A stretch of 25,705 nt of DNA from JAAXGI01 sp963579625 (GCA_963579625.1 CAUZHN010000030.1:1-25705); one strand, 5' to 3'. Shown: positions 6,383 through 15,480, counted from the stretch's first letter. Made by a program: numbers and translations. The notes: generated by a model not told the origin, from the letters alone.

Positions 6383-8419
6383 GTGATCGGATTGGCGCCT
6401 GTCATCATTCTCTTGGGGGTGGCCGGAGTCATTCTGGCTGCCTTCCTGTATCTGAGAATCGAGCCCAGCGTTCCTGGGCGGATTCTTCTTCTGGGACTCC
6501 GTGCTGGGAGCCTGACGATCGTGACGCTCCTGATTCTGGGCCTGGAGATCCCGGGGGAAGACCCGAGCCGGCCTATGCCTGAGGGGGGAAAGTGGATCCT
6601 CGTTGATCCTGATCTCTCGCTGACGATTCCAGGGGCGGGGGGAGCTTCCCTCTGGGATGAGGTGGTCGACAGGACGTCAGATAGCAGCCGGGAAGAAGTG
6701 CGGATGGCCGTTGCCCTTCCCGGTGATGGAGGTCCGGAAGGGATAGAGTTGGGGGCTCTCGCAAAGCAAACGCTCCGCGCTCCGTCGGCCAATCTTCGAG
6801 TGGCCGTCTCCAGGCTCGCAGAGGCGGGGGCGGACTCTGTCGTGATTCTTTCCACTCTGCGTCGTTCCCGGGAGGACTTCGAGGCCCTGGCGGCCGAGAC
6901 ACCGATTCCCGTAAGGCTTGAGCGGCTCGGAGGGCTTGTCCGCAATGTTGGGATCGGGGAACTAAGTCTTTCTGCCGGTGCGTCCCGAGAGGAGGAGCTT
7001 ACTGGACGACTGAGTCTGTTCGGTGAAGGGGGAATTCCGGGCGATTCAGTGAGCATAGAACTCCGGGCCGACGGAGAGTTGATTAGGATCATTTACCTTC
7101 CCATGCCGATCCCGGGTGAAGAGGTTTCGGTGCCGTTCACTCTCCCAGCACCAGCGGATACAGGGCTCGTCCGTTACACGGCCAGGGGACTGCTGGAGGG
7201 AGATGTGTTCCCTCCCGACGACCTTCGGACCCGCTGGATCATCAGTGGTAGGGAGGACCGAGGAATCCTGCTCATATCGCTCATGCCCGACTGGGAACCA
7301 CGTATATTGCTGCCAGTCCTGAAGGCGGTGACCGGTCTTGAGGGTGAAGGGTTTCTGAGACTTGGGGACGGTCGGTTCCTGCCGCTAGCAGCTGAAGCCG
7401 AGCCAGTCCAGCCGGTGGAGGCTGAGTCCTTCAGAGATCGTATATTGGGCTCGGAGCTCCTGGTGATCCAGGGGGATTTGGAGAGTCCTCCGGCGTGGCT
7501 GGTGGCCGCGGTGGAGAGCCACCCCCGGGTTCTCCACCTTCCGGACGGCCAGAGTGGCGCGGCGCTGGCTGGGCTAGAGGTAAATTCCGTGTTAACGGGG
7601 GAGTGGGCGACTGCGCCTGAACTCCCGGCGTCGCCTCTGTCCCCTTTTCTCGCCGGGATGAGTCTCGGGGGGTTACCCCCCCTTTTAGGACTTCTGTCGC
7701 TCGAGGGACCGATCGTAGGGACTACAGGGCTCAATGCTCAGGGATCACGTGGCGGAGAACTTGTTCCGGCTCTGGTCCTGCTGGATGGGGATCGGGGGCG
7801 TCGGGTAGTGACTCTCGCAGATGGCTTCTGGCGCTGGGGGATGAGGGATGGAGAGTCCCGTCGAGCTTATCGAGCGCTGTGGGGTGGGGTAACAGGTTGG
7901 CTACTTGGATACTCTACCGTGGAGGCAGGAGATACGGTTCGTCCTGAGACGCTTTTGCAGAGTCGGGGGGAGCCTCTTCGCTGGGAGGTCGCCCCAGGCA
8001 GCTCTGGTCTGGAGTTATCCATGACTCGGGTGCATGACGCTGGGGACGGACCGCTGGAGCAGGAGACGGATATCTCTCCCGATATCCTATTCGGGGGTCC
8101 GTTGCAGGCTGGAGACGGAATGCTCGCTATGACACCGTCGGTGGAACCGGGAATCTATCGGTTCTCCGTCAGGCAACCAGGTTCGTTACCGGACGACTCC
8201 GTCATCGCGTCCGGCGTTGTCGAGGTAGAGCGATGGGCCACTTCGCTGAGACTACCTCCTCTCGATGTCCCCGGTGAGGCGCTTCCGGCCGCCAGTGGGG
8301 AGGGCATCGTCGGGGTTTCCGGGAGTCGGCCACTTCGGACGCACCCCCTACCCTACCTCATCCTGCTCATCTTCCTTGGTACCGAGTGGTTGGGGCGGCG
8401 GAGGGTGGGATTGCGCTAG
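6383..8419 (+). CDS. Uncharacterised membrane protein, VWA-like and GATase-like segments
   Basis: A 678-aa protein of unknown function. GTG start at 6383 with GGGGACGG just upstream. Two predicted membrane helices open it (about residues 4-25 and 31-52) and one closes it (about 655-670, LPYLILLIFLGTEWLG), leaving a large soluble body between. After the second helix, the strand KWILVDPDLSLTI sits where related proteins carry a VWA MIDAS (DxSxS). Here it reads D-P-D-L-S, so the metal site looks degenerate. A beta-sandwich-like middle (about 190-290) follows. The later part (EDRGILLISLMPDWEP, LLVIQGDLESPP, VVTLADGFWRWGM, AYRALWGGVTGWLLG) has the layout of the glutamine-amidotransferase-like region seen in membrane VWA proteins of the BatA/DUF4159 type. 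I see no catalytic triad. Domain naming is by pattern recognition only. Its neighbours suggest an envelope role. Confidence 0.75.
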   Translation: MIGLAPVIILLGVAGVILAAFLYLRIEPSVPGRILLLGLRAGSLTIVTLLILGLEIPGEDPSRPMPEGGKWILVDPDLSLTIPGAGGASLWDEVVDRTSDSSREEVRMAVALPGDGGPEGIELGALAKQTLRAPSANLRVAVSRLAEAGADSVVILSTLRRSREDFEALAAETPIPVRLERLGGLVRNVGIGELSLSAGASREEELTGRLSLFGEGGIPGDSVSIELRADGELIRIIYLPMPIPGEEVSVPFTLPAPADTGLVRYTARGLLEGDVFPPDDLRTRWIISGREDRGILLISLMPDWEPRILLPVLKAVTGLEGEGFLRLGDGRFLPLAAEAEPVQPVEAESFRDRILGSELLVIQGDLESPPAWLVAAVESHPRVLHLPDGQSGAALAGLEVNSVLTGEWATAPELPASPLSPFLAGMSLGGLPPLLGLLSLEGPIVGTTGLNAQGSRGGELVPALVLLDGDRGRRVVTLADGFWRWGMRDGESRRAYRALWGGVTGWLLGYSTVEAGDTVRPETLLQSRGEPLRWEVAPGSSGLELSMTRVHDAGDGPLEQETDISPDILFGGPLQAGDGMLAMTPSVEPGIYRFSVRQPGSLPDDSVIASGVVEVERWATSLRLPPLDVPGEALPAASGEGIVGVSGSRPLRTHPLPYLILLIFLGTEWLGRRRVGLR

Positions 8420-8449
8420 AAGCTGGGTGAGCAATGATCCCACGATAGA

Positions 8450-9382
8450 GTGGACATGCGACTGTTCAAGACCAAGGACGAGCGACGGACAGGCCTGTGG
8501 AAGCGCGTGGTGGGCCTCGCGCTCACTGATATCAAGGTCCTCACCAAGGGGATTGACCAGGCGGTTCTAGAGGCGCTTGAAGAGCGACTCTTGTCTGCGG
8601 ACTTCGGCGTCAGAGCTACGATAAGACTGGTCGATCACGTAGAGGAACTCGTTCGCCGGGGCAAGATCCGTTCTGAGGCAGAGCTGCGACTAACGCTACG
8701 CGACGAGGTTGGACGGATTCTGCGAGACCTCGGGGATACGACGCTTGCTGAGAATACCGGTAGGGGCCCGACCGTGTACTTGGTCGTGGGAGTAAACGGC
8801 GTCGGAAAAACCACTTCTATAGCTAAACTTGCCCACTTTTTTGCCCAGCACAAAAAATCGGTTCTGATTGCGGCTGGGGACACTTACCGGGCAGGTGCTG
8901 TCCAGCAGCTCGAACACTGGGCCTCTCGCGCTGGTGCAGATTTCATCCGGGGGCGCGAAAGAGGGGACCCCGCAGCTGTGGCGTTCGATTCGCTCGAGGC
9001 CGGAATAGCTCGCGGAATTGACGTAGTTCTCATCGATACGGCGGGTCGTCTCCATACGAATCCGGGCCTCATGGAGGAGTTGCGAAAAGTAAAGCGGGTG
9101 GTTACGAGACAATTGAGTGGCGCCCCCCACGAGACACTCATCGTGCTCGACGCGACGATCGGCCAGAACGGGGTATCCCAGGTCAGGTCGTTTCATACGG
9201 CGCTGGGACTCACCGGGATCCTGCTGGCCAAGATGGACTCGACAGCTCGAGGTGGCATCGTGGTTGCCCTACAGGAGGAACAGGGGGTCCCGGTGAAGCT
9301 TGTTGGGTTGGGAGAATCTATGACAGATCTCGATCGATTCGATGCAGAGGCATTCCTTGATGGGATCTTCGCGGAGGAGTGA
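8450..9382 (+). CDS. ftsY: Signal recognition particle receptor FtsY
   Basis: SRP-receptor GTPase that docks ribosome-SRP complexes at the inner membrane for co-translational insertion. The 310-aa protein consists of essentially the NG domain; the long acidic A domain of the E. coli protein is absent, as in many bacteria. The N domain (about 1-100) contains LEALEERLLSADFGV. The G domain shows P-loop GVNGVGKTT (114-122), GDTYRAGAVQQL, G3 DTAGR (196-200) and AKMDSTARGG (260-269), with GLGESMTDLDRFDAEAFLDGIF at the end. Start is GTG 8450 or ATG 8456, neither with a strong Shine-Dalgarno. Its stop overlaps the region where recG begins. Confidence 0.95.
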   Translation: MDMRLFKTKDERRTGLWKRVVGLALTDIKVLTKGIDQAVLEALEERLLSADFGVRATIRLVDHVEELVRRGKIRSEAELRLTLRDEVGRILRDLGDTTLAENTGRGPTVYLVVGVNGVGKTTSIAKLAHFFAQHKKSVLIAAGDTYRAGAVQQLEHWASRAGADFIRGRERGDPAAVAFDSLEAGIARGIDVVLIDTAGRLHTNPGLMEELRKVKRVVTRQLSGAPHETLIVLDATIGQNGVSQVRSFHTALGLTGILLAKMDSTARGGIVVALQEEQGVPVKLVGLGESMTDLDRFDAEAFLDGIFAEE

Positions 9383-9387
9383 ATCCC

Positions 9388-11493
9388 ATGTCCTTCACTC
9401 AGCTAGATCGACCCGTGCAGTTTCTGAAGGGTGTGGGTCCGAAGCGATCCGATGCCCTAAAGAAGCTCAACATCGGTACGGCTAGAGACCTCCTCTACCA
9501 CATACCGAGGCGCTACGATGATGCCTCCACGATTCAACCCATCGAATCGCTCAGCGTTGGGCAAGACGCGACCGCGGTGGGACGGGTCCGCTCCAAGGGG
9601 ATTGTCCCAACACGTTCCGGGCTCCGCATTTTCCAGTTGGTTCTCCAAGATAACTCCGGGTACATAACCTGTTCCTGGCCTGGACAACCGTGGCTCGAGC
9701 GCAAGATCCGGGAGGGTGATCACCTGCTCGTGACGGGACCTGTAAAGCACTTTCATGGCCGTCAGATCCATCCCCGAGAGTTCACCTTGATCTCAAGGGC
9801 AGATCAGGATGAGGAGGACGAACCTCCTGGTACTGTCTTTGTCACTTACCCGGCCGCTGAAGAGGTGCCACAGTGGGTTCTTCGACGGATCTTCCGGAGG
9901 AACATCGATTGGCTTCTGGAGCAAGTGCCCCAGGAAGAATATCTGTCTTCCGGGGTTCGACAGGAGTTGGAGCTTCCCGATCTCGTCGATGCGTTCGAGA
10001 AGCTACATAGACCCTCCTCCGTCGAGGAACCCGAAGAGGGACGGCAGCGTCTGGCGTTTGACGAACTCTTCTTCTTGCAGTTAGTCCAGGCGCTTGCGAG
10101 GCACCGTGAGACGGAGGTACAGCCCGGGATCACGTTCCGGCGCACGAACGAACTAATACGTCCTTTCCACGAGAGCCTTCACTTTCGTCTCACTGACGCC
10201 CAGGCCCGAGTCCTTCGGGAGATTTACAACGACATGAACTCTGCCCGGCGTATGAACCGGTTCCTCCAGGGGGACGTCGGATCGGGGAAAACGCTGGTGG
10301 CGCTGTTCTCGATGCTGCTTGCTGCCGAGAGTGGGTACCAGTCCGTACTCATGGCGCCCACAGAGCTTCTGGCTGAGCAGCACGCGGACAAGATCGAGCA
10401 GATGTTGAGAGGGGCGGGTCTGAAGACGGAGTTGGTCCTCGTGACGGGTGGAAGGAGGACTAGTGACAAGAGAGAGGCGGTGGTGGCCCTCCGCGAAACG
10501 GGTGGTGCGATGATGGCGGTGGGTACACACGCACTGATCCAGGAAAGTGTTCGTTTCCGGAAACTCGGTTTGGTCATCGTCGATGAGCAGCACCGCTTCG
10601 GCGTGCGCCAGAGGATGGCCCTGGTTGAAGGGGAAGGCCCACACGGCCGCCCCGATGTATTGGTGATGTCAGCAACGCCGATTCCACGATCCCTTGCCCT
10701 GACCCTGTACGGTGATCTCGACCTGAGCGTGCTAGATGAGCTTCCTCCAGGAAGAACTCCCGTCGAGACACTTCTGCGCTCCCCAAGTCAGCGCTCGCAG
10801 GCGTATGCTCGTATCGATCAGGAACTGGAGAAGGGGCATCAAGGATATCTGGTCTTCCCGCTTGTGGAGGAATCGGAGAAGTCGGACCTCAAAGCGGCGG
10901 CACAGGAGTTCGAACGCCTTCGCGCCGAGGTCTTTTCTCACCGGCGGATCGGGCTCCTCCACGGACAGCTCTCGAATCAGGAGAAGGATAGTGTCATGCG
11001 CGCCTTCCGGGACGGAGAGATCGACCTGGTTGTCGCCACTTCAGTGGTCGAGGTGGGGATTGACGTGCCGAATGCTACCGTGATGGTGATTGAGCATGCG
11101 GAGCGGTTTGGGCTCAGTCAGCTCCATCAGCTTCGCGGGAGGGTTGGACGGAGTGGCACTCAATCCGTCTGTATCCTCATAGCCCAGCCGGGAGAGCAGG
11201 CCCGGGAGCGACTTTCCGTGTTCTGCCAGACCAACGACGGATTCCGGATTGCTCGTGCCGACCTTCACATTAGGGGTCAGGGGGATCTCTTTGGTGCTCA
11301 GCAACATGGAAGAGATCCCCTCCTCTGCTTCGCCGACTTGCGGACCGATGAGCCTCTGCTCCTCCAGGCACGGCATCAGGCTCGCGAGATGGTGGCACGT
11401 GATCCGGAGCTAGAGGCTCCCGAACATCTTCGGGTGAGGTCGATCTTGGAGACGCGACACGCCGAGCGGCTCAGAATGTGGCGTGTAGGTTGA
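9388..11493 (+). CDS. recG: ATP-dependent DNA helicase RecG
   Basis: Branch-migrating superfamily 2 helicase that remodels stalled replication forks, D-loops and R-loops. I choose ATG 9388 (701 aa) because GGAGGA (9373-9378) then has normal spacing. The GTG at 9379, overlapping the ftsY stop, would sit directly on that SD. The N-terminal part holds the HhH-like VQFLKGVGPKRSDAL and the OB-fold wedge domain (about 60-150). Motor motifs are Walker A GDVGSGKT (about 295), APTELLAEQH, the DEQH box VIVDEQHRFG (about 400), VMSATPIPR, ATSVVEVGIDVPNAT, and the motif VI segment QLRGRVGRSG. The C-terminus has GDLFGAQQHG, typical of RecG. Length matches the family (about 690). Confidence 0.97.
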   Translation: MSFTQLDRPVQFLKGVGPKRSDALKKLNIGTARDLLYHIPRRYDDASTIQPIESLSVGQDATAVGRVRSKGIVPTRSGLRIFQLVLQDNSGYITCSWPGQPWLERKIREGDHLLVTGPVKHFHGRQIHPREFTLISRADQDEEDEPPGTVFVTYPAAEEVPQWVLRRIFRRNIDWLLEQVPQEEYLSSGVRQELELPDLVDAFEKLHRPSSVEEPEEGRQRLAFDELFFLQLVQALARHRETEVQPGITFRRTNELIRPFHESLHFRLTDAQARVLREIYNDMNSARRMNRFLQGDVGSGKTLVALFSMLLAAESGYQSVLMAPTELLAEQHADKIEQMLRGAGLKTELVLVTGGRRTSDKREAVVALRETGGAMMAVGTHALIQESVRFRKLGLVIVDEQHRFGVRQRMALVEGEGPHGRPDVLVMSATPIPRSLALTLYGDLDLSVLDELPPGRTPVETLLRSPSQRSQAYARIDQELEKGHQGYLVFPLVEESEKSDLKAAAQEFERLRAEVFSHRRIGLLHGQLSNQEKDSVMRAFRDGEIDLVVATSVVEVGIDVPNATVMVIEHAERFGLSQLHQLRGRVGRSGTQSVCILIAQPGEQARERLSVFCQTNDGFRIARADLHIRGQGDLFGAQQHGRDPLLCFADLRTDEPLLLQARHQAREMVARDPELEAPEHLRVRSILETRHAERLRMWRVG

Positions 11494-11513
11494 CCGAAAA
11501 GGGAGAGAATCAC

Positions 11514-12719
11514 ATGCGCTTCCGCGTCGCCGACGTTTTTCTGGTTTGTTCCCTGGCACTCAGCGTGACCGGGTGCAACGCGGTCATGCGGCTCCTCATG
11601 AGCCCTGAGGGGCCGCCCGAAGGCCAGGAAGGTCTCTCTCTCTCCGAGTTGCAAGAGGGGGTCCTGGCAGTTGTAGCGGAGGGTCTTCAGGTTCCCTGGG
11701 ATCTCGCGTTCCTACCCGACGGGAGCTTTTTTGTATTGGAGCGGCCTGGGCGGATGACGAAGTTCCCGAGATGGGAAAAGGGCGATGAGCCTCTCCGGCC
11801 TGAAGACGGGAACGTGTGGAATGTGGCTGGAGTCTTGGCGGTCGGGGAGGGTGGCCTGATGGGGTTGGCCCTTCACCCCGGTTACTCACTCAGTGACCCA
11901 GCCGCTCCTTCTCTGGATGGGTCCACATCGTCTCTGAACCAATGGGTCTACCTCATGTTCTCTGCGGAGGGGCCCGACGAAGTCCAAAATCGAGTCGAGC
12001 GCTTCCGCGTTACGGAGCAAGGTCTCGTCGACCCGGTAGTGATCGTCGAAGATATCCCCGGGAATCGGTTTCATGATGGTGGGAGAGTCGCGTTCGGGCC
12101 CGACGGCTATCTCTACATTACGACCGGTGACGGCGGGGACCCTTTACGGTCCCAGGATCTCACATCACTGGGAGGAAAGATTCTGCGTCTCGATGACGAG
12201 GGTGGTATTCCTCCAACGAATCCCTTTGAAAATGCTGTGTGGTCCTTCGGTCATCGCAACCCCCAGGGGTTGGCCTGGGACGATGCAGGCCGCCTTTGGA
12301 GCACTGAACACGGGAGATCCGGCCTTCGAAGTGGTATGGACGAACTGAATCTCATTCGGAAGGGAGAAAACTATGGTTGGCCGATCGTCGAGGGAGATGA
12401 AGAATCAGGTCTCCTCAGGTCTCCGGTGATTCACTCAGGTGAGGAATACACGTGGGCGCCGGGGGGAATCGCCCCAGTGGGTGAGCAACTTTTTTTTGGA
12501 GGACTTAGGGGTGAGGCTCTGTATGAAGTCAAGGTGGAGGGGGAAGCAGTCACGGAGTTCGTGGCTCACTTCGCATCCGAACTTGGCAGGATCCGGGCGG
12601 TGGTGGTTGGACCCGACGGAATGCTGTACCTGACCACGTCCAACCGAGATGGGCGGGGAGCGGCGAGGGATGGGGATGACAAGATTCTGAGGGTCGATCC
12701 ATCCCTGCTCAGCCAATAA
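11514..12719 (+). CDS. PQQ-dependent aldose-type sugar dehydrogenase, lipoprotein
   Basis: Predicted periplasm-facing sugar dehydrogenase of the soluble glucose dehydrogenase (GSDH/YliI-like) six-bladed beta-propeller family, which uses PQQ and calcium. Start is ATG 11514 with GGGAGAG upstream, giving 401 aa. The N-terminus is a lipoprotein signal: basic residues, a hydrophobic stretch, then lipobox V-T-G-C with the modified Cys at residue 21. Family motifs are VPWDLAFLPDGSFFVLERPGR, EGGLMGLALHPGY, the active-site-type His in FHDGGRVAFGPDGYLYITTGDGGDP, GGKILRLDDEG, SFGHRNPQGLAWD and GENYGWPIV. No PQQ synthesis genes are in view. Electron acceptor and true substrate cannot be told from sequence. 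It starts 20 nt after recG but looks functionally unrelated. Confidence 0.88.
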   Translation: MRFRVADVFLVCSLALSVTGCNAVMRLLMSPEGPPEGQEGLSLSELQEGVLAVVAEGLQVPWDLAFLPDGSFFVLERPGRMTKFPRWEKGDEPLRPEDGNVWNVAGVLAVGEGGLMGLALHPGYSLSDPAAPSLDGSTSSLNQWVYLMFSAEGPDEVQNRVERFRVTEQGLVDPVVIVEDIPGNRFHDGGRVAFGPDGYLYITTGDGGDPLRSQDLTSLGGKILRLDDEGGIPPTNPFENAVWSFGHRNPQGLAWDDAGRLWSTEHGRSGLRSGMDELNLIRKGENYGWPIVEGDEESGLLRSPVIHSGEEYTWAPGGIAPVGEQLFFGGLRGEALYEVKVEGEAVTEFVAHFASELGRIRAVVVGPDGMLYLTTSNRDGRGAARDGDDKILRVDPSLLSQ

Positions 12720-12833
12720 GTTCTCGCTCGCAAGTGTCTCCCGCATTACAGTGGGCGCAAATGTCGTACCGATGGTGACCGCGATCCGGCCTTGGAATTT
12801 CTTCTACTTCAGTAGACGGAGGACAGTGGGCTA

Positions 12834-14135
12834 ATGGGGTTGGAGCCTTATATCGAAGTGCAGAGCCTCTCCCGGGCGGAAAGCGAGACCATTTCGGTAG
12901 CCGGTTGGGTAGAGACGGTTCGAGTGCACGCCAAAGTCGCCTTCGTGCTTGTCCGGGATGGTACTGGTACTGTCCAGTGTGTTGTCGGGAGGGACGCTGT
13001 TACCGAGGCCACCTGGGTGGCCGCAACCGACCTCACCTACGAGTCCGTTATAGAGGTGCAGGGCGAGGTAAAGTCGGACCTCAGATCCCCCGGAGGGTAC
13101 GAGCTGGCGGTCATGGATCTGAGGGTTCTAGCCGCCTCTGAGGAGTATCCGGTCCAGCCGAAGGAGCATGGTGTGGACTTCCTCATGGACCACCGCCACC
13201 TGTGGCTCCGGTCGGCTACCCAGCGGGCGGTGCTGAGGGTCCGAGCGGAGGTCATGCAGGCAGCGCAGGACTTCTTCTATCAAGAGGGCTTTACCCGCAT
13301 TGACACGCCGATCCTCACTGGAGCGATCGGGGAGTCCGCGGGCACCCTCTTCTCGACCGAGTACTTCGGCGAGACTGCGTACCTTTCCCAGACTGGCCAG
13401 CTCTACTTGGAAGCTGCCTGTCCGGCTTTCCGGAAGGTGTTCTGCCTGGGTCCGACGTTCAGGGCTGAAAAATCCAAGACTCGGCGACACTTGACTGAGT
13501 TTTGGATGCTGGAGCCAGAAGTCGCATTCGCCGACTCTAACGAGAACATGAGGCTTCAGGAACGGGTGGTTACGTATCTGGTTGGGCGAGCACTTGAGCG
13601 ATGCGATGAGGAACTGAAGATTCTAGAACGGGACGTGACGAAACTCTCTGGAGTATCTCCTCCTTTTCCTAGAATCTCCTACAGCCAAGCGGTAGATCTG
13701 CTTCAGACAAGGGGTAGCAAGATTGAATGGGGACAGGATCTTGGGGGTGCCGACGAAACCCTGATCGCACAGGAGTTCGAGTTGCCCGTACTCGTCCACG
13801 ACTATCCCCGCCAGGCGAAAGCCTTCTACATGAAAGAGAATCCGAACGATTCCCGGACCGTTCTCTGCAATGACATGATCGCCCCAGAGGGATACGGTGA
13901 GATCATTGGGGGGAGTCAGCGAGAGGATGACTTGGATCGCCTGCGTGCGCGAATCCGTGAAGAAAACCTCCCGGAGGAAGCCTACGAATGGTACCTTGAC
14001 CTTCGACGATACGGGACCTTCGTCCACTCAGGCTTCGGGCTTGGAATCGAGCGTACGGTAGCCTGGATCACAGGGCGGTCCCATGTTCGTGAACTCATAC
14101 CGTTTCCTCGTCTCATGAACAGGCTAACGCCGTGA
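12834..14135 (+). CDS. asnS: Asparaginyl-tRNA synthetase
   Basis: Class IIb aminoacyl-tRNA synthetase charging tRNA-Asn. At 433 aa it is slightly shorter than the E. coli enzyme (466). An N-terminal OB-fold anticodon-binding domain (about 1-105, ISVAGWVETVRVHAKVAFVLVRDGTG) is followed by the catalytic core. Motif 2 is FRAEKSKTRRHLTEFWMLE (about 209) and motif 3 GFGLGIERTVAWITG (about 398). The HLTEFWMLEPEVAF segment and the QTGQLYLEAACPAFRKVF stretch separate AsnRS from AspRS. ATG 12834 is preceded by GGAGG 11 nt away, which is long but the only usable start. A direct AsnRS suggests that the cell does not depend on GatCAB for Asn-tRNA(Asn). Confidence 0.95.
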   Translation: MGLEPYIEVQSLSRAESETISVAGWVETVRVHAKVAFVLVRDGTGTVQCVVGRDAVTEATWVAATDLTYESVIEVQGEVKSDLRSPGGYELAVMDLRVLAASEEYPVQPKEHGVDFLMDHRHLWLRSATQRAVLRVRAEVMQAAQDFFYQEGFTRIDTPILTGAIGESAGTLFSTEYFGETAYLSQTGQLYLEAACPAFRKVFCLGPTFRAEKSKTRRHLTEFWMLEPEVAFADSNENMRLQERVVTYLVGRALERCDEELKILERDVTKLSGVSPPFPRISYSQAVDLLQTRGSKIEWGQDLGGADETLIAQEFELPVLVHDYPRQAKAFYMKENPNDSRTVLCNDMIAPEGYGEIIGGSQREDDLDRLRARIREENLPEEAYEWYLDLRRYGTFVHSGFGLGIERTVAWITGRSHVRELIPFPRLMNRLTP

Positions 14136-15169
14136 ATCGGGTAGTAGTGGACTTGGAGGATCAGCGGCCTATCTGGGCGATGCCTACCTGGGCTTTAGAC
14201 GAGCTGAGAGAGGCGCTCCCTGAAGGTTGGGAGCTGCAGGTAGCCCGGAGTGTCGTTGACGGCACCGGGGATGGGGCCAGTGAGCCGAGCAGCGAAGTTC
14301 TCAGCGCGGTAGCCGGAGCTCGGGTTTACATCGGTTTTGGAATTCCGGCGGCGATCCTCGAGGCAGGGGAGGGTACACTGAAATGGGTGCATTCAGGCGC
14401 TGCAGGTGTGGGTAGCTCTTTACACGATACGATGCTTTCAAGCTCCGTGCGGTTCACGAACTCGGCGGGCGTTCATGGTCCTCCGATTGCCGAGACCGTG
14501 GTTGGGATGCTCCTTCATTTTGCGCGCGGTTTGGACTTCGCGGTCACAGGGACCCGACGTGGGGAATGGGACGATGCGCCCTTCCTAGCTATCGATACTC
14601 CGGTTCGAGAACTTAGCTCGATGACTGTGGGCGTCCTCGGCTACGGAGGGATCGGACGGGAGGTGGCTCGGCGGGTTGTAGATTTGGGAAGCAGGACAAT
14701 AGGACTGCAGAGATCCCCATCCCATCTTGGGACAGACCCGCTCGGAGTCGAGATCGTCCATGGAGAGTTAGGGTTAGAGCGTATCCTCGCTGAGAGCGAT
14801 GCGCTAGTCATTACCGTGCCCGAGACGTCGGAGACGCGGAATCTTCTGACCTCAGAACGAATCCAGGCGCTCCGAAAGGGGGCCATTTTGGTCAACGTCG
14901 CGCGTGGGCGCATCGTGGACGAGGACGCCCTTGTAGATGCGCTCCGAGACGGGCATCTACGGGGTGCTGGTCTAGATGTGTTCCGGTCGGAGCCCCTGCC
15001 TCAGGATCACCCCCTCTGGAAGCTACCAAACGTCCTTATTACTCCTCATACGTCTGCCGTTACCAGTGGGTTCTGGCGGCGAGAGATGGACCTGATCCTA
15101 GAGAACCTTAGACGGTTCCTAGGTGGTGCGCTTCTCTCCAACGAAGTGGATCGCACCCGCGGGTACTAG
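14132..15169 (+). CDS. D-2-hydroxyacid dehydrogenase (NAD-binding)
   Basis: Member of the D-isomer specific 2-hydroxyacid dehydrogenase family, 345 aa, which interconverts 2-oxo acids and D-2-hydroxy acids with NAD(P)H. The Rossmann motif is VGVLGYGGIGREVARRV (glycines about 170-175). The catalytic set is visible: Arg258 (NVARGRIVDEDAL), Glu287 (GLDVFRSEPLPQDHPLW) and His306 (ITPHTSA). The N-terminal substrate domain carries VHSGAAGVGSSLH and AETVVGMLLHFARGL. The GTG start at 14132 overlaps the asnS stop by 4 nt, so the two are probably translationally coupled although no pathway link is obvious. The substrate cannot be assigned: serine biosynthesis is unlikely because the ACT domain of long SerA is missing, while a glyoxylate/hydroxypyruvate-type reductase is possible. 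Confidence 0.88.
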   Translation: MNRVVVDLEDQRPIWAMPTWALDELREALPEGWELQVARSVVDGTGDGASEPSSEVLSAVAGARVYIGFGIPAAILEAGEGTLKWVHSGAAGVGSSLHDTMLSSSVRFTNSAGVHGPPIAETVVGMLLHFARGLDFAVTGTRRGEWDDAPFLAIDTPVRELSSMTVGVLGYGGIGREVARRVVDLGSRTIGLQRSPSHLGTDPLGVEIVHGELGLERILAESDALVITVPETSETRNLLTSERIQALRKGAILVNVARGRIVDEDALVDALRDGHLRGAGLDVFRSEPLPQDHPLWKLPNVLITPHTSAVTSGFWRREMDLILENLRRFLGGALLSNEVDRTRGY

Positions 15170-15260
15170 GTGTACCCCACTAGGCGATCCAGTCCCACCA
15201 GATCCATTTTGGTGACGTGTGTCATCCGGCACTAACACAGCTCCCCTGTAGTGGTAGAGT

Positions 15261-15290
15261 CGGGGACAGAAACGGTTCGTTTAATCCCCG
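15261..15290 (+). other. Nested two-stage hairpin after the dehydrogenase gene
   Basis: CGGGGA (15261-15266) pairs with TCCCCG (15285-15290). Inside, AAACG (15270-15274) pairs perfectly with CGTTT (15278-15282) around a GTT loop, leaving a CAG/AA internal loop. It lies 91 nt after the dehydrogenase stop. There is no T tract downstream, so it could be a Rho-dependent 3' end structure or part of a small RNA rather than an intrinsic terminator. Confidence 0.35.
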
Positions 15291-15480
15291 GAAATGAGTC
15301 CCAATTGTTCGCACAGTGAGCCAGTAGGGATAATGAGGCAAAGCCCTATGGCCACCTAAGTAGTTGTAGGTATTTGTGTTATATTGTTAATAGCCTCCGG
15401 GTTAAAACTGGGCACCTCCTGCTCCCACACCAGCGGCACGGGATGGATTGCTCCCTCTTACTGCCTGCTGCCTTTGCTTA

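Noticed and set aside
5965..7092. A 375-codon - strand open frame across the M23 peptidase / membrane-protein junction
   Set aside because: It is antisense to two well supported genes, Ser/Arg/Pro-rich in the way of GC-rich shadows, and has no recognisable motif.
15270..15290. GGTTCGTTTAATCC resembling a tRNA T-arm
   Set aside because: The loop and stem lengths do not match a T-arm, and no anticodon or acceptor stem can be built around it.
15364..15392. Promoter in the AT-rich patch of the long spacer
   Set aside because: TTGTAG and TATATT are only 10 nt apart, too close for a sigma-70 promoter, and no gene follows on the + strand.
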